Below, in pieces: positions 1 to 13,569 of a stretch of 64,000 nt of DNA. This DNA is from Jacaranda mimosifolia (lineage: Eukaryota > Streptophyta > Magnoliopsida > Lamiales > Bignoniaceae). Under the pieces are notes generated by a model. It was given only the letters and a program-made list of their open reading frames with translations, was not told the origin of the DNA and ran no database searches. Position 1 is the first letter of the stretch; the number at the start of each line of letters is the position of its first letter. The position numbers and the translations under genes are program-made. The DNA is taken from contig CM032129.1 of NCBI GenBank assembly GCA_018894105.1, positions 30,025,468 through 30,089,467 on the forward strand, read 5' to 3'.

Positions 1-330
1 AAAATAAAACACATAATTGACTAGAGGATTCAAATTGGTTAATTACGGGTTTAAATCCTCTACTGTAATATAAGTTTCATCTCATATTCTATTGTATGAA
101 TATATGACACGTGTATTAAATATTTTTTTATAAAAATAATTAATTTCCAGTTATATGTAATCATACAAATCTTTCCTTTTAATTTAGAAATCATATATTT
201 CTCCTTATAGCTTATTTTTGTTTTACGACCAACCCTCCTTTGTTGGCCAATTTATTATATTTGATGACGTTGTTACTAAAGTTCTGATGAAATTTTTAAA
301 TTACCTTCGCATATGTCACGCATATTAATG

Positions 331-398
331 AGAGAACCACGATAGATGAGAGAGAATAATCAATAGAGAACCACGATAGATGAGAGAGAATAATCAAG
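331..398. repeat. 34-bp tandem direct repeat, two copies
   Basis: The unit beginning agagaaccacgatagatgag occurs at 331-364 and again immediately at 365-398, with a single change near the end of the second copy. It lies in gene-free DNA and has no visible coding role. A replication-slippage duplication is the simplest explanation. Confidence 0.85.
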
Positions 399-1319
399 AG
401 AGAACTCAAAGAAAACAAATATTTTAAGTAGGATATATCAAATAAGTGGAATGTACTTTTATATAATCAAAAATATATATTTTAAAGGATTCTATATCTT
501 ATCAGATTTTATTAAAAAACAAAATTCATCATTTGATAAAATATAAATTACATCAACTTTGACCAAATTCCAATAATCAAGGAAGGATATTTGTAATTTT
601 TAATATCAATGAGGGAAGTCAGTATAATCATCTATGCCAGAGGACATGTAATCATTCCTATTAAAATTGAAAAACTGGGCTTGTGCAACTTTGTTTTTTT
701 GCCCCCTTTTCTTTTAATTCTCAAATATAATATCCAAAAAACATATTATTTCATGGTACATACACTTTGATAAAGAATGGCGTTATATAAGAACGTCCAG
801 TTTGGGAAAAGAATCATATTCTTCAACAATTAAAAAAATAAAAAGAAAATTAATAGAAACAATTAATAATGTCTCTGCAACCAACAAAAAGAACCAATAT
901 AGATATCAGTGAATATCTGCTGACAAAGAAGAAACAAGGAACAAGAAAAGGACACAAGAAGTGAACAAGATATTCAATAATATAATAATTTTCAGTACTC
1001 TGAACTCAAAATAATTGCATATTTGGACAATGTGAATCCAAATTTGGTTCGCTCCAATCAAATTAAAAAATTTCTTGCCTAAAATAATTGAACCATTATA
1101 TTGGCAAATTAAATTTTAATGTACCGATTAAAAGAAGAAGAAGAAGAATGATCTGCGAGTGTAAAGAATTTGTTTATGTAATATAGATATAAATATGGAT
1201 ATTTAATTATTTTGTTTAAATAAACAAATTTAATTTTTTTTTACAGAATATTACGAATGATGAATTTGTTATCTTTTTAACAAATTAATATTATTATATT
1301 TTGAAATCAAGTAAATTGA

Positions 1320-1440
1320 AGTATAAACAACACAATCAAATGTACATAAAATGTACAAAAGAACCCATTTAGGCTCAAACTTAAAACCTCCCACATATTA
1401 GAGAAACTGACGCCACTAAGCTAGATGCCACTACAAAATT
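1320..1440 (-). mobile_element. SINE relic (tRNA-derived type)
   Basis: Read on the minus strand, this stretch has an A-box-like tagcttagtggcgtcag followed about 30 bases later by a B-box-like aggttttaagtttgagcct, then a segment ending in gtacatttgattgtg. The same order of segments is seen at 6556-6700 on the plus strand and, more decayed, at 23565-23690. No target-site duplication is recognisable, so the ends are approximate. Confidence 0.5.
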
Positions 1441-2680
1441 ATAAGAGGGGTTTTTTAAGAGAAATTGCTGCCTGAGAATTAGTAATTTAGGAGTAAAAGT
1501 TCAAATTGAAGTCCAGAAGTTTTTGAGATGGATCTGGTTCTCTAATTTTGTAATAAAAAATTAGCTATCTGATGGGAACTTTAGCCCATTACTTGGATGG
1601 GCCAAATCCATTAAACTCTGTGCAGCCCATGGTTCAGTAACTATTAATTCAAATACAAGCTACAACTGGTCAATGGCTAATAACTCTACTTTTACGGGCC
1701 CATTGGGGTCTATTTTAGAAAGTGGTTTGGAGAAATGTGATAGTTGTTTGTTTTTGTTTTGGAGAATAGGTAGAGAATATTTTGGAAGAAAATTATTTGT
1801 TTAGAAGTGTTTTGGAAATGGACAAATTTTATTGTAAATTTCATATCAGTCACTTTTTTGTTGAGTTACTAAGGTAAAAAAAATATTTTAATATAAATTA
1901 TAAATATGTATATAGAGATGGAATGATATATATATATATACATATATATGTGAGATATATGAGATATATTATAATATGTATATATATTCGTAATGATGAA
2001 AATATGATTGGGGAATGGTTCTTTTGGATGAATAGTAAAGGGTATTTTGAGTATTTTCTTTATGTTTTGAAAAGTGGGGTTAGAAAATGTGACGTTTTAT
2101 TTGTTTAAATTTTTGGAATTGAAAAATATTGTGGGGAATGTAAACAAACAAAGCCTAATTGTTTCTACTTCTCTTTTGCTTCAAAAACGTGAAGAGTAAA
2201 TTAGAAGTTGAAAGTATTTTTGGAGATGTTTTTACAACTTTTAGCTTTTTAATAAATATTTATAAGTTATGCATGTTTGACAATTTTGTCTTTACTAATT
2301 TCTTTTAAAACTCCATTTGAAGGGTAGTTTAGTACTTTTACGCACAACCTCAACCACAAGTTACTCTTCATCCAATATTCTCATTCCACTGTTTTAATAT
2401 ATATTCCGAGTTAATTTTTAAATATTTCTTACTTTTAGTCACTCTTTCTACTATCTCCAAAATTAACTATTTCTTCAAAATTGAAAGCTCTTACAATTAG
2501 TTGTTAGTCAATTTTTTTGAAGGTGAGTAAAATTTGATTGAAATGATGTAGACCCATTGGGAAATCTGATAGAAATATCCTACCATGTATGCTTGTGTAG
2601 TGTAATATAAGTCAAGAAAAATAAGATAATAGACAGAAACCATACAAACACTAAATAAGACAATAGGTCAATTTCATTAA

Positions 2681-3132
2681 GGGCGCGTTTGATACGAAGA
2701 TTATTAATCACACTTAATTTTGGCTCGATAAAATTAGGAATTATTTGAATGGATTAATATCCTTGTTTAATATTGAAGATTGTAGTTCATATTATAAATA
2801 GCAGAATCTTGTATTCCTGTTTGATTTAAAAAAATGAGAAAAACTATTTTCTTATAAATGATATTATTGCCCTCATTTGTCCATCTCTAAAAATTAGACG
2901 CATCAAAATGATGGACAAATTCGTCCATGTATTTTTTAGGTGTTTTGGCTATATTACAATCCCACTTCCAACCATGGGATGACAATTGCACCAATCGCAT
3001 GAACGGTATAGGTTCGATGTGGGCTCCGAGTCAATCTTGGCTCGATCCGTCTCTATAATTTCTTCTATCAAATAAGTTACTAAAATAAATTGAAGGGGCT
3101 AATCACCTTAATCTTTTATATCAAATACGCCC
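2681..3132. mobile_element. PIF/Harbinger-type MITE, 452 bp
   Basis: The left end reads gggcgcgtttgatacgaaga. The reverse complement of the right end reads gggcgtatttgatataaaag, giving imperfect terminal inverted repeats of about 20 bp. A 3-bp TAA lies directly outside each end (2678-2680 and 3133-3135), which is the target-site duplication typical of PIF/Harbinger elements. There is no transposase reading frame, so it is non-autonomous. Confidence 0.75.
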
Positions 3133-6100
3133 TAAATATAATACTCTCAATTATTGAGCCAAAGTTAGAGTCCTCAAATGGGTCTCTTTTTACCAAAAAT
3201 TCTCACAAAATCAGTCCAAAGCATGTAGACTACATATGTCATATGCATTGACAAAGGATATATATTAGGTGAAAATCAGCACAAAAAGATGATGAAATAA
3301 CGCCCAACTTTGATACATAATGATGTCTAGTCTTGTAATATAATTATTTATTATTGCTTGATTTGTATACCAAGCGTTCAAACTACTCTTTCCTAAAGCA
3401 TTGAAAAAGTATTCCATTTTATGTCAACTATTTTGCCAAATCTCATATTTAATAAGTAGTTCAACAGAACTTTCTCCACATAAAATAATATAATATTTTT
3501 TAATTGGAATTAGGGTGATGTATGAAGTCCCACCAAAGGGCCTATATCAGAGTTACTAGGCTTTTTAGCAATTGACTTGCAGTATTTTCGAGCCAATGTG
3601 CTTTTATATTTATTTTTTTTTCCATAAAAGTAATAATTACATTATTAGATTAAGATAAACTAGAATTATTAAATCAAAAGATATTGACAGTGTAATGGAA
3701 GAATCAAATATCCCTAGGATGGACGAATGACTCCAAAATACTCTAAAGTCCAACAATAGTAGAATGTACAAATATGGTATTGGAAAGAGAAGGATTAATC
3801 ATTAATTCATTACAACGTCAATTATCATTAATTACAATGATAAAAAGATAATATAACAATAATCATATCACAAAGTAAGATCATATCCCAGTATTAAAAA
3901 CAGGGCTTTAGTAACCGCAGAATGATAACCCCAGAAAGTAATGACTGCTTTGTGACCAATTCTATTATCTTTTTTAGAAAAACGTTACCTATTAGCAACT
4001 GACTTTGTGATTAAATTAGTAACCGCTAGCACAACGGTTACTAATGAGTCAGTATTCTTGTGACCAATTTTCTTGGGGTCACTAAATTGTGCTGGTAAGA
4101 CTTTAATTCAAGGTTTTATATTTATAAAACATTAGAAACTGAAATTTGACCATTTAGAACAAGATCTTATTGACAGAGCCAAATTTGTGTTATCCTAAAC
4201 TTAAAATTCCAAAGACAATAGTCTTTTAGGGGAAGGTAGATGGTCATCAACGTGACATATTTGGAAGATTTTGTAATTATTCATCAACTACTAATATCAA
4301 TTAGGTTTCATTCTTTTTGCCCACAACTACTGTTGTGTAGATTTAGGAGAGCAGCTTAACTTCCCCTAACGGTAGTTTGGCATGTAGCATTTGGACGCAA
4401 ATACAAAAGACACCTTTTAAAGGATAAAACAAACTATAATCAGTATAATTTATTTATTTATTTTGGTTTATTCGGGGTCGCGTGCAATGATATTTTTTGA
4501 CCATTTGATTGATATGATTCTTCTGATATTTGAATGGATGATGACATTGGCGGGAGTTGGGAGTACGATATTTGTAAGTATTTGTTGGAGTTGTGGGGAT
4601 GATGCGATTTTAGTCAGTGTTCCGTGGGTTAGTGAATTTCATGAAAAGTATCATTTTACCCTTGTTATTAGAATATTTTTAAAGGAGAATTCAAAAAATA
4701 AATTTGGGAATTAACAAAATTTGTATCTAAGCTACTTTCATGTGTCAAATTCTCCATTTTATTCTTTAAATTAAATTGTCTCTCTATTAAGGGTATTTTC
4801 AATAAAAACTCAAAAATAACTTCTAATTTAGACACAAAAAATTGTTTCTTTTTATAATAGTATAGATGCATGTCTTCCTTGTATGTATTCTATTGCCGCT
4901 TCAATTTTTTCAGTAAATAATGTTAAGACTTCAAATCTTATCAACAAATATTCAAATCTTATCAACAGACAAATAATTAAATGGATACACTTATTTTTAG
5001 TTCAAGATCCTCAATTTTAGTGCGAAATTTTATCTTTGTTGACTAAGATAAGTAAAAATTCACAGAAAATCTTTAAATATGAGTATTCTTGAGTAACTTG
5101 AACCTTTTAATCATAGTTAGACTTGAAGATAAAGCGACAACATTATTAAATTAAGTTGAAAAATAATGTGTAATAAAAAATGTAATAAGGGGACAATATT
5201 TTGTTAGCAATGATAATAAATAGAGAAAAAGATACACAGAAAAAAAAAAGAAAGAAAGAGAAAAGGTTAGGTCCAACTCACCTCTCAACTCCATCATGCT
5301 TGAATCGGACCTAAACCTGAACAAATACTGTCCTCGTGTGAAATCCTTTTGGCCCCGATCCATTAAAGTAGAATTGACCCGTTTAATGTCAAACTTGCTC
5401 CATTATGATGTAATCACTATGTCATGGTCACCAACCCACCCACCCCTAACAGTTGACACATACAAAAATGGGAAACTATTGCTAAATAAAATAAAATAAA
5501 TGTAGATGAAAATAGAAGAGAAAATTGACATACTTTCCTATGGCGAAAAATTCTAAAGTATTAATTCTGTATGAATGGACCACCAAAAGAGGGGGGGAAA
5601 AACTTCTGAAATTTATGACTATAAATTTTTTCCTATTTTATTTTATTTGAGGTCTGCTCAGAAATTAATTATCTCCATATTCACTCCATCAATATTTATA
5701 GTTTTGTATGATTACATATCAGTTATAAAAGCAAATTAGTTGCTTTGGAGGAAAATAATCATCGATTAAATCTATTCTATAGTGATTGAGTGATAATGAA
5801 CTGCATGACTGATAACGTTAGAGGCTTTTTATAAGTTATATTTTATATTAATTAGTAATACTACGTTATGTTATATTAAAGGAGGTAAGAGATTTAAGAT
5901 AATTTATAAATGATTTATTTTATACATAAGTATATTTTTTTTCAAAGACAAAATTATGTTATATGTGTTGGTGGAATAATTACTTATAGTGTTGTTAATT
6001 GATTTTGGCATTATCAAATGTATTTTCTGTCGAAATCGCCATCATATACATTTTTTTCCAATTCCTTCAACTAAAATTTTTTCAGTGATTTATTTTATAT

Positions 6101-6555
6101 TATGAGTTGAGTATTTGAAATAATTTATATATTATTTTATTTTTTTCATTTATTGAAATTCTTTTTATAAAAATAATATCTTTCATTATGTGAACTGATA
6201 TGATAATGCTTTATAAAATTAAATTTTTCATATTGAGCGAGAAATTTAATCTTAATTATATGTCCAAATTAATTGGCCAAAGTCGACAGACGATAGTGGG
6301 GGTGGTGTGACTTATAGAATTTGGTAAGTAAAATTTATTTAAAGTCAATTTGTACATGTGATCCCCACACGCCAAAAATTTTGGTATATTGAGGTACACA
6401 AGTCAACAAGTCATATTCCAAAGACTGTCTTTTGTGTGGACAATGAGACTTTTAAATTTCAGCCCGTGACAGTCAATCTAAAGATATAGGCATAGGTGGA
6501 ACATAGAACATAATTTGATACAAAAGATTATATTTAATTAATTATTTGGTTGTCT

Positions 6556-6700
6556 AGTAGCTTATATTTCAGTGGCATCAATTCTACCTATTATATGGGA
6601 GGTCTTGAGTTCGAACTCGAATGAGTTTCGTTGTACACTTTATGTGCATCTGGTTGTGCAATTTGTACTTCCATTTACTTAATTTGATAATTGGATATCA
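6556..6700 (+). mobile_element. SINE relic (tRNA-derived type)
   Basis: It contains an A-box-like tagcttatatttcagtggc and a B-box-like ggtcttgagttcgaactcg about 35 bases apart, then a body ending near gtgcatctggttgtgcaatt. It matches the relic at 1320-1440 and a partial copy at 23565-23690 in order and spacing. Boundaries are approximate because no flanking duplication was found. Confidence 0.5.
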
Positions 6701-6885
6701 TTGACTTGTTGTAAGATATTTTGTTAGAACTTATCCTTTTCTTTATTATTAAAAAAGTACGAATAAAAAAAAGGCCAACTAAACAAGTTTTTAATAGGCA
6801 CTAAAAAAAGGCAATTCTTTTGGGGTTTGATTTATTTTTTCAATTATTGTTTAAATATGAAGATAATCAAAATTATCACTCACTA

Positions 6886-7235
6886 GGGCCCATTTGGTTT
6901 TATTTTCATTTTCTATTTTTATTTTCATTATTTTTAAATTTTGAAAAGTTAGTTAGTGAAAATGAGTTAAAAATGAATTTATATTTGGAAAGATTATTAA
7001 AAAAGTAATGATTATGTTGGTTTTAATAGAATATAAGTGGAGAAAGATAGAAATAATGAAATAGAAAAAGAAGATATATAGATTATTGAAAATATATATA
7101 TAAATTGCCGGAGAATATGTTTTGAAAATGAAAATGAAGATGATATTATGTGAAAATGTATAAAAAATAATGTGTTTTATTTTTAAAATAGTAAAAAATA
7201 TGAAAATGGAGTGTGAAAATAAAACCAAACTGCCT
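6886..7235. mobile_element. MITE-like inverted-repeat element, GGGCCCRTTTGG family
   Basis: The left end reads gggcccatttggttttattt and the reverse complement of the right end reads gaggcagtttggttttattt, so the ends are inverted repeats of about 20 bp. The interior is AT-rich and non-coding. Two relatives are present at 19382-19720 and 45386-45675, including a shared internal segment gttagttagtg. No clear target duplication remains. Confidence 0.55.
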
Positions 7236-7834
7236 CTTTGATCAACTCCACAAATATAAAATCCCAATATATGGCAAAGATTTGGTCCTTTCTGGAAGTT
7301 TCTGTAGATTAGAGCAAACCAGCTATGCTTAATTTTTAAGAAGAGGAGAAAGAAATGTGGTATTTATCGACATTAGTCTTAATCGTATAGTAGTTACAGT
7401 TTATACCTGTCTGAAGTTGGAACATTGCAATAATTAATTATGATGATTAGTTCGATAAATAATGTCCAGATGCTAACGTTTACTTCGACAAAAAGACAAG
7501 ATTTTGAAAAAAATGAATAGCCATGACATGTTAAACAACATTTTCTTTTATTGCATGCAACTGTTTTGGCTAATTTTTTATACATTGTTTACATTGTTAA
7601 ACAAAAGGATGGACTTCAATACTTTCCAAAAAAATTTAATCTGTGTATTCAAATAAATAGAACATAATTTCTCTAAATTATCCATGCCATCTTCAAATTA
7701 TTTGAAGTTTTGCAATTTTCAAGAATTAATTTGTAAATGAACGTTGGAAACTATGATTGGGTATGAGGTATATTATTCGATTTAGAATTTGTAAGCTTTT
7801 AGTCCCATTAATGATTCATTGCTAGTCGAATGGC

Positions 7835-7990
7835 TTATAATCCAATAGCATAAGACTCATTTATTATGTGGAAGGTCAAGAGTTCAAATTCAAATGGACT
7901 GGATTTTTTGCTATTAGCCTGCAACCACTGCTTGCCTATAACAAACCCACTCTAGGTTATCCACTCTAGGTTGTAGGTTAATGGCAAACT
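7835..7990 (+). mobile_element. SINE-like relic
   Basis: An A-box-like segment (gaatggcttataatccaata followed by gcataag) and a B-box-like segment (aaggtcaagagttcaaattc) have the spacing and orientation seen in the better-preserved SINEs of this window at 20327-20441 and 32751-32855. The 3' part has diverged and there is no visible target duplication. Confidence 0.4.
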
Positions 7991-10900
7991 CAGGATCAAC
8001 CAAATAAATTTTTTTTTTTAAAATAATTAAATATGTGGAATGTAAATTACAAATATAAAAATTATAAACTTTTAATGATTAGTGTAAATATAATTAATTA
8101 AAATTTAATTGAATTATGAAAATATATAATTAATTATACAAAGTATAACTAAAATAAATTATAATATATAATTAGTTTCAATTAATTCGGTATAGTTCAG
8201 TTTAATTTTGTACAATTAATTCGTGTATTGCATAAATTTTAGTCCCATCCCAATATATTTATAAAAAAGTTCACGTAATTCTTTTCAAAACTGATTAAAA
8301 GATCGATAAGATTTTCAATTCAATAGTTTTTTAGTACCATTCGAAAATCTCGCATTCCATGCTCAATTCTAGTTGAACCAACATAATAACAACATTAAGA
8401 TAATTCAATTGTCTAATCCATAATTTATTATAGCAAATTATAAGTTTAAATTCACTTAGAGAAATAGTTTATTACTGTGAAAGTTTTAATGAAATTATTA
8501 TGATAAGTTCGTTCTTTCAATTGTAACTATGATTTAAATGAGTTAACTATTTAATAATTATATCTTTAATTTTTTTTTAAAAAAAAGAAAAGAAAAGAAA
8601 AGAAAATACAACCACACACGTACACCTATGTCGTCGTCTTCATCGGTTTCCTCATTTTCTTTTCTTTTTCGACAGTTTCTTTATCTTTTTCAAGTAATAA
8701 TTGTTATTCATCGAAAAGAATTAAAAATTCGAACTGCTATCATTCTGTGGGGCATTGTCTCATTTGCCCACCCCCACCGACTGCCGCGTGTGACACAGTC
8801 GTACCCCTGGAACATTTGAAATTTGTGAATCGCATTTCCCTTTTGTACCCTTTTGTCATCTAATACACTTCAATGTGACATCATGCTGATATCATTTTGC
8901 CAATTTAAATTTAATTTGTTCATTTTTAAAATAAATCGGATGATGGATCTATGACCTGATATAATCTTTCGATACTTAAATGAACGGTCGATATAGATAT
9001 CGAGACTAAGGTATACATAAGAATAATATAAATACGTATTTAAGTCATCTGAAATTGGGATCTTTATAGTAGAAGTGTGACGTATACTTATCACATCATT
9101 TTTCGATAAACGAGTAGAATGGTGCTATGGTTGCAATTCTAGATTGCGCATTAAGTTAATTGTCAAATCGAATAATTAACTCGTATAAAGAAAGACAATC
9201 CTTGAACGATTTTAAGATTTTGATTATTTTCTGAAGCAAAATTATAATTTTGACCTAACGCACATCAAAACTTGTGTCGGTTATTTAATAAATTTATGCA
9301 TACTTAATTACTTTAGTTATATGTTTTCATATGTTAATTTGGGTGCTTAGTTTGGATCTATGATATATATCATAACTTGATGGCTTGTTGAATGTTAAAT
9401 TAATGTCTTAAGTATAAGAGTGTTATAGAATTAATATTTATATATTTTTCGGACTATGTAATTCAGTATAACATTGTTGAACAAGAGAAGTACTGACAAA
9501 ATTTTCAACACGCAAAGAGTAATATACCCTTTTGAAAAACACGAAGGATAAATTGTTTTTTACATGGTAGGTGGAGAAGTCATAAGCCATGACATGATCT
9601 TCAAGGTCAACTGCGTCATTTTCCATATATATATTTTAATTACAGAACATTCCACTATTTGCAAGAGGACAAACAGAAAATCCAGCGACTGGCTGGCTGC
9701 GACCTAATGCCCTTTTCCATATTGAAAAACTGATTCTCGAAGGGTCAATACCTTATTCTCTAAAATATTCTGTCTAAATGCTATTTTATTCAGTGTTTTA
9801 TCCATCATGGACCCATGCTATCAAGAATGCTGTTTTAGCCCGATTTCCTGCTTCTAGAGCCGTTGAATTGAGAGGAAAATTCTCATGATTCGAAAGAATA
9901 TTACATAATTCGGTTTTAGTTAATTGGTGTTACTTTAGCAATCTTTAAGATTAATTAAATCCAGGGATGCAATTAAATTATGATTACAGACATCTAAATG
10001 CGGCTTAAGACAGTCATTATCCCTCTAAAAGTTGAGGTTAAGAGGTTTACGTGTCAGCTGATGGCTGTTTAACGAGCCCATAAGCATAATTAAATGTATA
10101 ATATAACTGTTACTCGATAAAATTAAGAATGAAATAGAGAAGGTTGTCCCTATCAAGGGTTTGAGGGTTGAGACCATTTGGACCCAGTGTGCCTGAGTCA
10201 TGCTGCGCGTGCCCCGATTGGGCCCCGGTCCTTGTGCGCCATCGTTTCAAAACTACACGGGTCTTATTAAGCAATAACACCACCCACCCACCCACTCATT
10301 TTAATTTTATTTTTATAATATTGAACTTTCAATTTTTAATTTTAATTTTAATTAATTTAGTGGCACCGTTCTTGTATTCTTATAGTTATTATCGAATGGT
10401 TAATTAATTCAATAGTATTGCTCTTACACATATATAAATATAAGATTTAAAATTCAAATCCTAATAGACTTTAGTGTGGTTATGTGGGTAAACTTTAAAA
10501 AAAAAAAAAAAAAAGAAAGAAATTTTTTTTTGATACTGTCAAAATTGGTCAAATGACATTATCCTCAAACATATATATAAAAAATGTAGACTTTAAACTC
10601 GAATGATCCGCATGCTTGTACATGTGAGTAATATAATGTTTTTTAAAAGAATAATTAAAATAATTATACTGAAAGATCAAATAGCTGATTAATTTAACTT
10701 GACTAATTACTTTGATTCCGCGTTTGATTAAAAAAAATGAGTAATTTATGGAACTTACCTAACTTGACTTTGAAATAAAAATACATAAACTAGTCAAACG
10801 GGTCTTTTAAATATTTTTGTCAAAATAAAACGTTGACGAATGTAAACTACAACTCTTTGAGGGAAATGCATATTTAATCCCAGAATTAAGTCTTTGATTA

Positions 10901-12535
10901 AGATGTCTGGGCACTACAGGAATTATTCAGTTAATCTGAATTTGGAGTGTACTAAAAGTTGAAGGTGCGCTTAGCTGAGTCCAAATAGGAATTAAGGACT
11001 TCTTTTAGTACATTTGAAAGTGTCTTTATAGATGTGCTATTAATTTTTGGTTCACATGATTAACAGTGATTAGGTTATACAAACAATCCATGGGATTGAT
11101 TCTGTGAATGATTATTGTCAATTGCCATCAAATTTTGAAGTCTAAATTAGGAAAGTTGGAGGGTCGATCATATTATTTGGTCAACTGCATGGTTAAATTG
11201 AGCATTCATAAAATAGATTTAAAAACAAATCTAAGCTATATGCTAATGTAACTTGTTCAAGATAAATAATAATCTATTCTTAGGAAATGGGATTCTTTTT
11301 TTTATAGTGATAAGTTTATAGATATAGAGTCCTAACACTTGTGTCATTTGAAGTCCTAGTTTTTGTTAACCCCCCCCCCACCTCTCTCTCTATATATATA
11401 ACATATATGTATTATAGTAATTTAGGTGTACTACATTTCATTCGTTCATTTTATAGTATTATGGATGGATTAAAGATATTGCAATGATATGGGATATTAA
11501 ATCTTATTGTATTTTTATCCATGTAATAGCAAAAACACCAATATAGTACAAGAATACATGCATTTTGTATTTGGGACAATTCGACCCACATCAGACCCAC
11601 TATACGATCCAAGATTGTATTCATTGGTTGAAAAGATGTGGAATCATCTAATCCGTCCACACAACATTGATGTGATAAGTTCATATCAATTTTTCCCCAC
11701 AAAGGCCTCTTGTTCCAGACTAATCGCATTCATCATGTTTATTACTTTATACTTGACTCGATTTTAGACCCAATATCTAATTAAATATTGAAAAAATATA
11801 ATTCAAACCTAGCCAATCATCATCTGATCAGCATTGTGTTTCAAGCCACAAACCCATCATTCAATTTAATTTTATGATCAGAAAAATATAAATAGACTAT
11901 TCTGTATTTATCCTTATGAAGGATCCCAATCATAGACTTAGTCGGATCAAGAATTTACATCTTTTCGCAACAAACAGGAAAAGAGTGTAGGCCCAGAAAT
12001 TTGCCGCGTTTGGATGCGAGAATGAGGCAGGGTAAATAATATCTAAGATCAGTTTGGTTAATTTCTGTGGGTTGATAATGAAGTACTGATGAACCAAACA
12101 TGGTGTTAAAACAATAACAAGTGATTAGAGCTATTTATCTGAATCTTGAAAGCGAAGTGAGCAGATGGCGAGAAATTCCGGTTCGCCCGTATAACAATTT
12201 CGGCAACAGAATTTTAAATTATATAATAATATTCATCCCTGACATTGACCGTTGACCCTAATCATACCATATTCCTTTGTTTATAAGCCACTTATAAGAT
12301 TTTTTATGGGTCACGCAAAAGAATAAAATTTAAAAATAAATAATAATCAATTCCTTTTTTCGGTCAAAAAAAATAAAAAGAAAAAAAACTTTTCATGCTG
12401 TCTCATAATTCAATACCCACCCCACCCAACCCCGCCCCCCAACAATTTGGATTTTCTAATCAAAATCTCTTACAAATGTCAACCAGATTAATTCCAATAA
12501 TTTAATTCACCTGTATGTATGCATATGAAACTGTG

Positions 12536-12545
12536 TATATATAAA
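12536..12545 (+). promoter_or_regulatory. Putative TATA box of the bHLH gene
   Basis: The sequence TATATATAAA lies 157 bases upstream of the chosen ATG at 12702. A TATA box here would start transcription near 12570. That would exclude the in-frame upstream ATG at 12519 and supports the shorter protein. Confidence 0.45.
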
Positions 12546-12701
12546 GACAACATCAGCCATGGAATTCACTTTCATATGAACCCAACTCACAAGCTGCACA
12601 GTTTTTCTAGCATATCGCTTTGCCAGAAGCTCACAAGGAAGAAAAGAGAACAAAGTGAAAAAGTTGAAGAAAATATTTCAAGAATCTTGAAAAGAGTGAA
12701 A

Positions 12702-13536
12702 ATGGCAGAAGAATTTCAAGGTGGAGTTTGTGGAGGAGGAAACTGGTGGAATTCATCAAGAAATCGCTTCGGTTCATCGCCCTGTTCAATTGCATCAACC
12801 CTCCAAGATTGGAATATTCAAGATTTGCTGTAAGTTTTTGTGATTATTGAACTTCTTTTGTCCCGTTCATAATCACTTGCCCTAATGGTCCAAATATTTC
12901 AGTGGTGCCTTTAGTGTTTTTTTAGACTAAGGAAAGCCAAGTTGATGTAAGAAAACTCATACTTTTCTTCTTGTCATCTTGCAGCCATGATAGTGGAAGA
13001 TCAGTGGAAAGTTATTCTCATTTCTTACCAGAAGCTGCAGGTCTGAATTCAGGCTTGAATCATAGGCAACAAGACAATAACTGGAGTTCCAAAAGTTTTT
13101 GTGATTTAGATTCTTCCATCAACTCTTTCAGACAAGTGAATAATCAAGGTTTTCCACTAGAGCAGCAGCCATCAAATTGCTTCACTAGTTCAGCTCAATC
13201 TGCTGGCTTTCCATTGAACTCAGCTTCATATAGCTATACTTCATCCTTGCTGCAAACTTTGTTTGATGACACAGATAATTCTCAGCCTCAACAATCTTCA
13301 TTAGACAACCAGACAATGAATTATCAGATGAATCCAATGTCTGAATTTTCGACTACTTTAACTCAAGCCGCGCCCATGGTAAAGCCCTCTTTGCCAAAAC
13401 AACAGCCCTTATGGAATTCCACGGCTGCTGCAGCTAATTCTAGTGATTATGGGGCGAGTTTTCTCCCTTCAACCCAACCCCAATTCCTTCCTTCATCTCA
13501 ACCTAATCTCCACAACTTCAGCGCGAAGGTAGATAA

Positions 13537-13569
<33 letters not shown>

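Larger units (their letters stand above)
1..12500. other. Gene-free, repeat-rich AT-rich intergenic DNA
   Basis: No open reading frame here resembles a known protein, and the short ones are scattered without paired splice signals. Recognisable contents are a 34-bp tandem duplication (331-398), SINE-like relics near 1320-1440, 6556-6700 and 7835-7990, a PIF/Harbinger-type MITE (2681-3132), a MITE-like repeat (6886-7235), A- and C-rich tracts, and a short GC-richer patch near 10150-10260 that I do not recognise. The rest is anonymous AT-rich sequence. Confidence 0.7.

Noticed and set aside
1690..2158. Possible MITE with tttgtttgttt-type ends
   Set aside because: The end similarity is low-complexity T/G sequence and there is no target duplication; I could not separate it from chance.
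12519..12701. N-terminal extension of the bHLH protein from an in-frame upstream ATG
   Set aside because: The 61 extra residues have no family resemblance and a likely TATA box lies at 12536-12545, downstream of that ATG.
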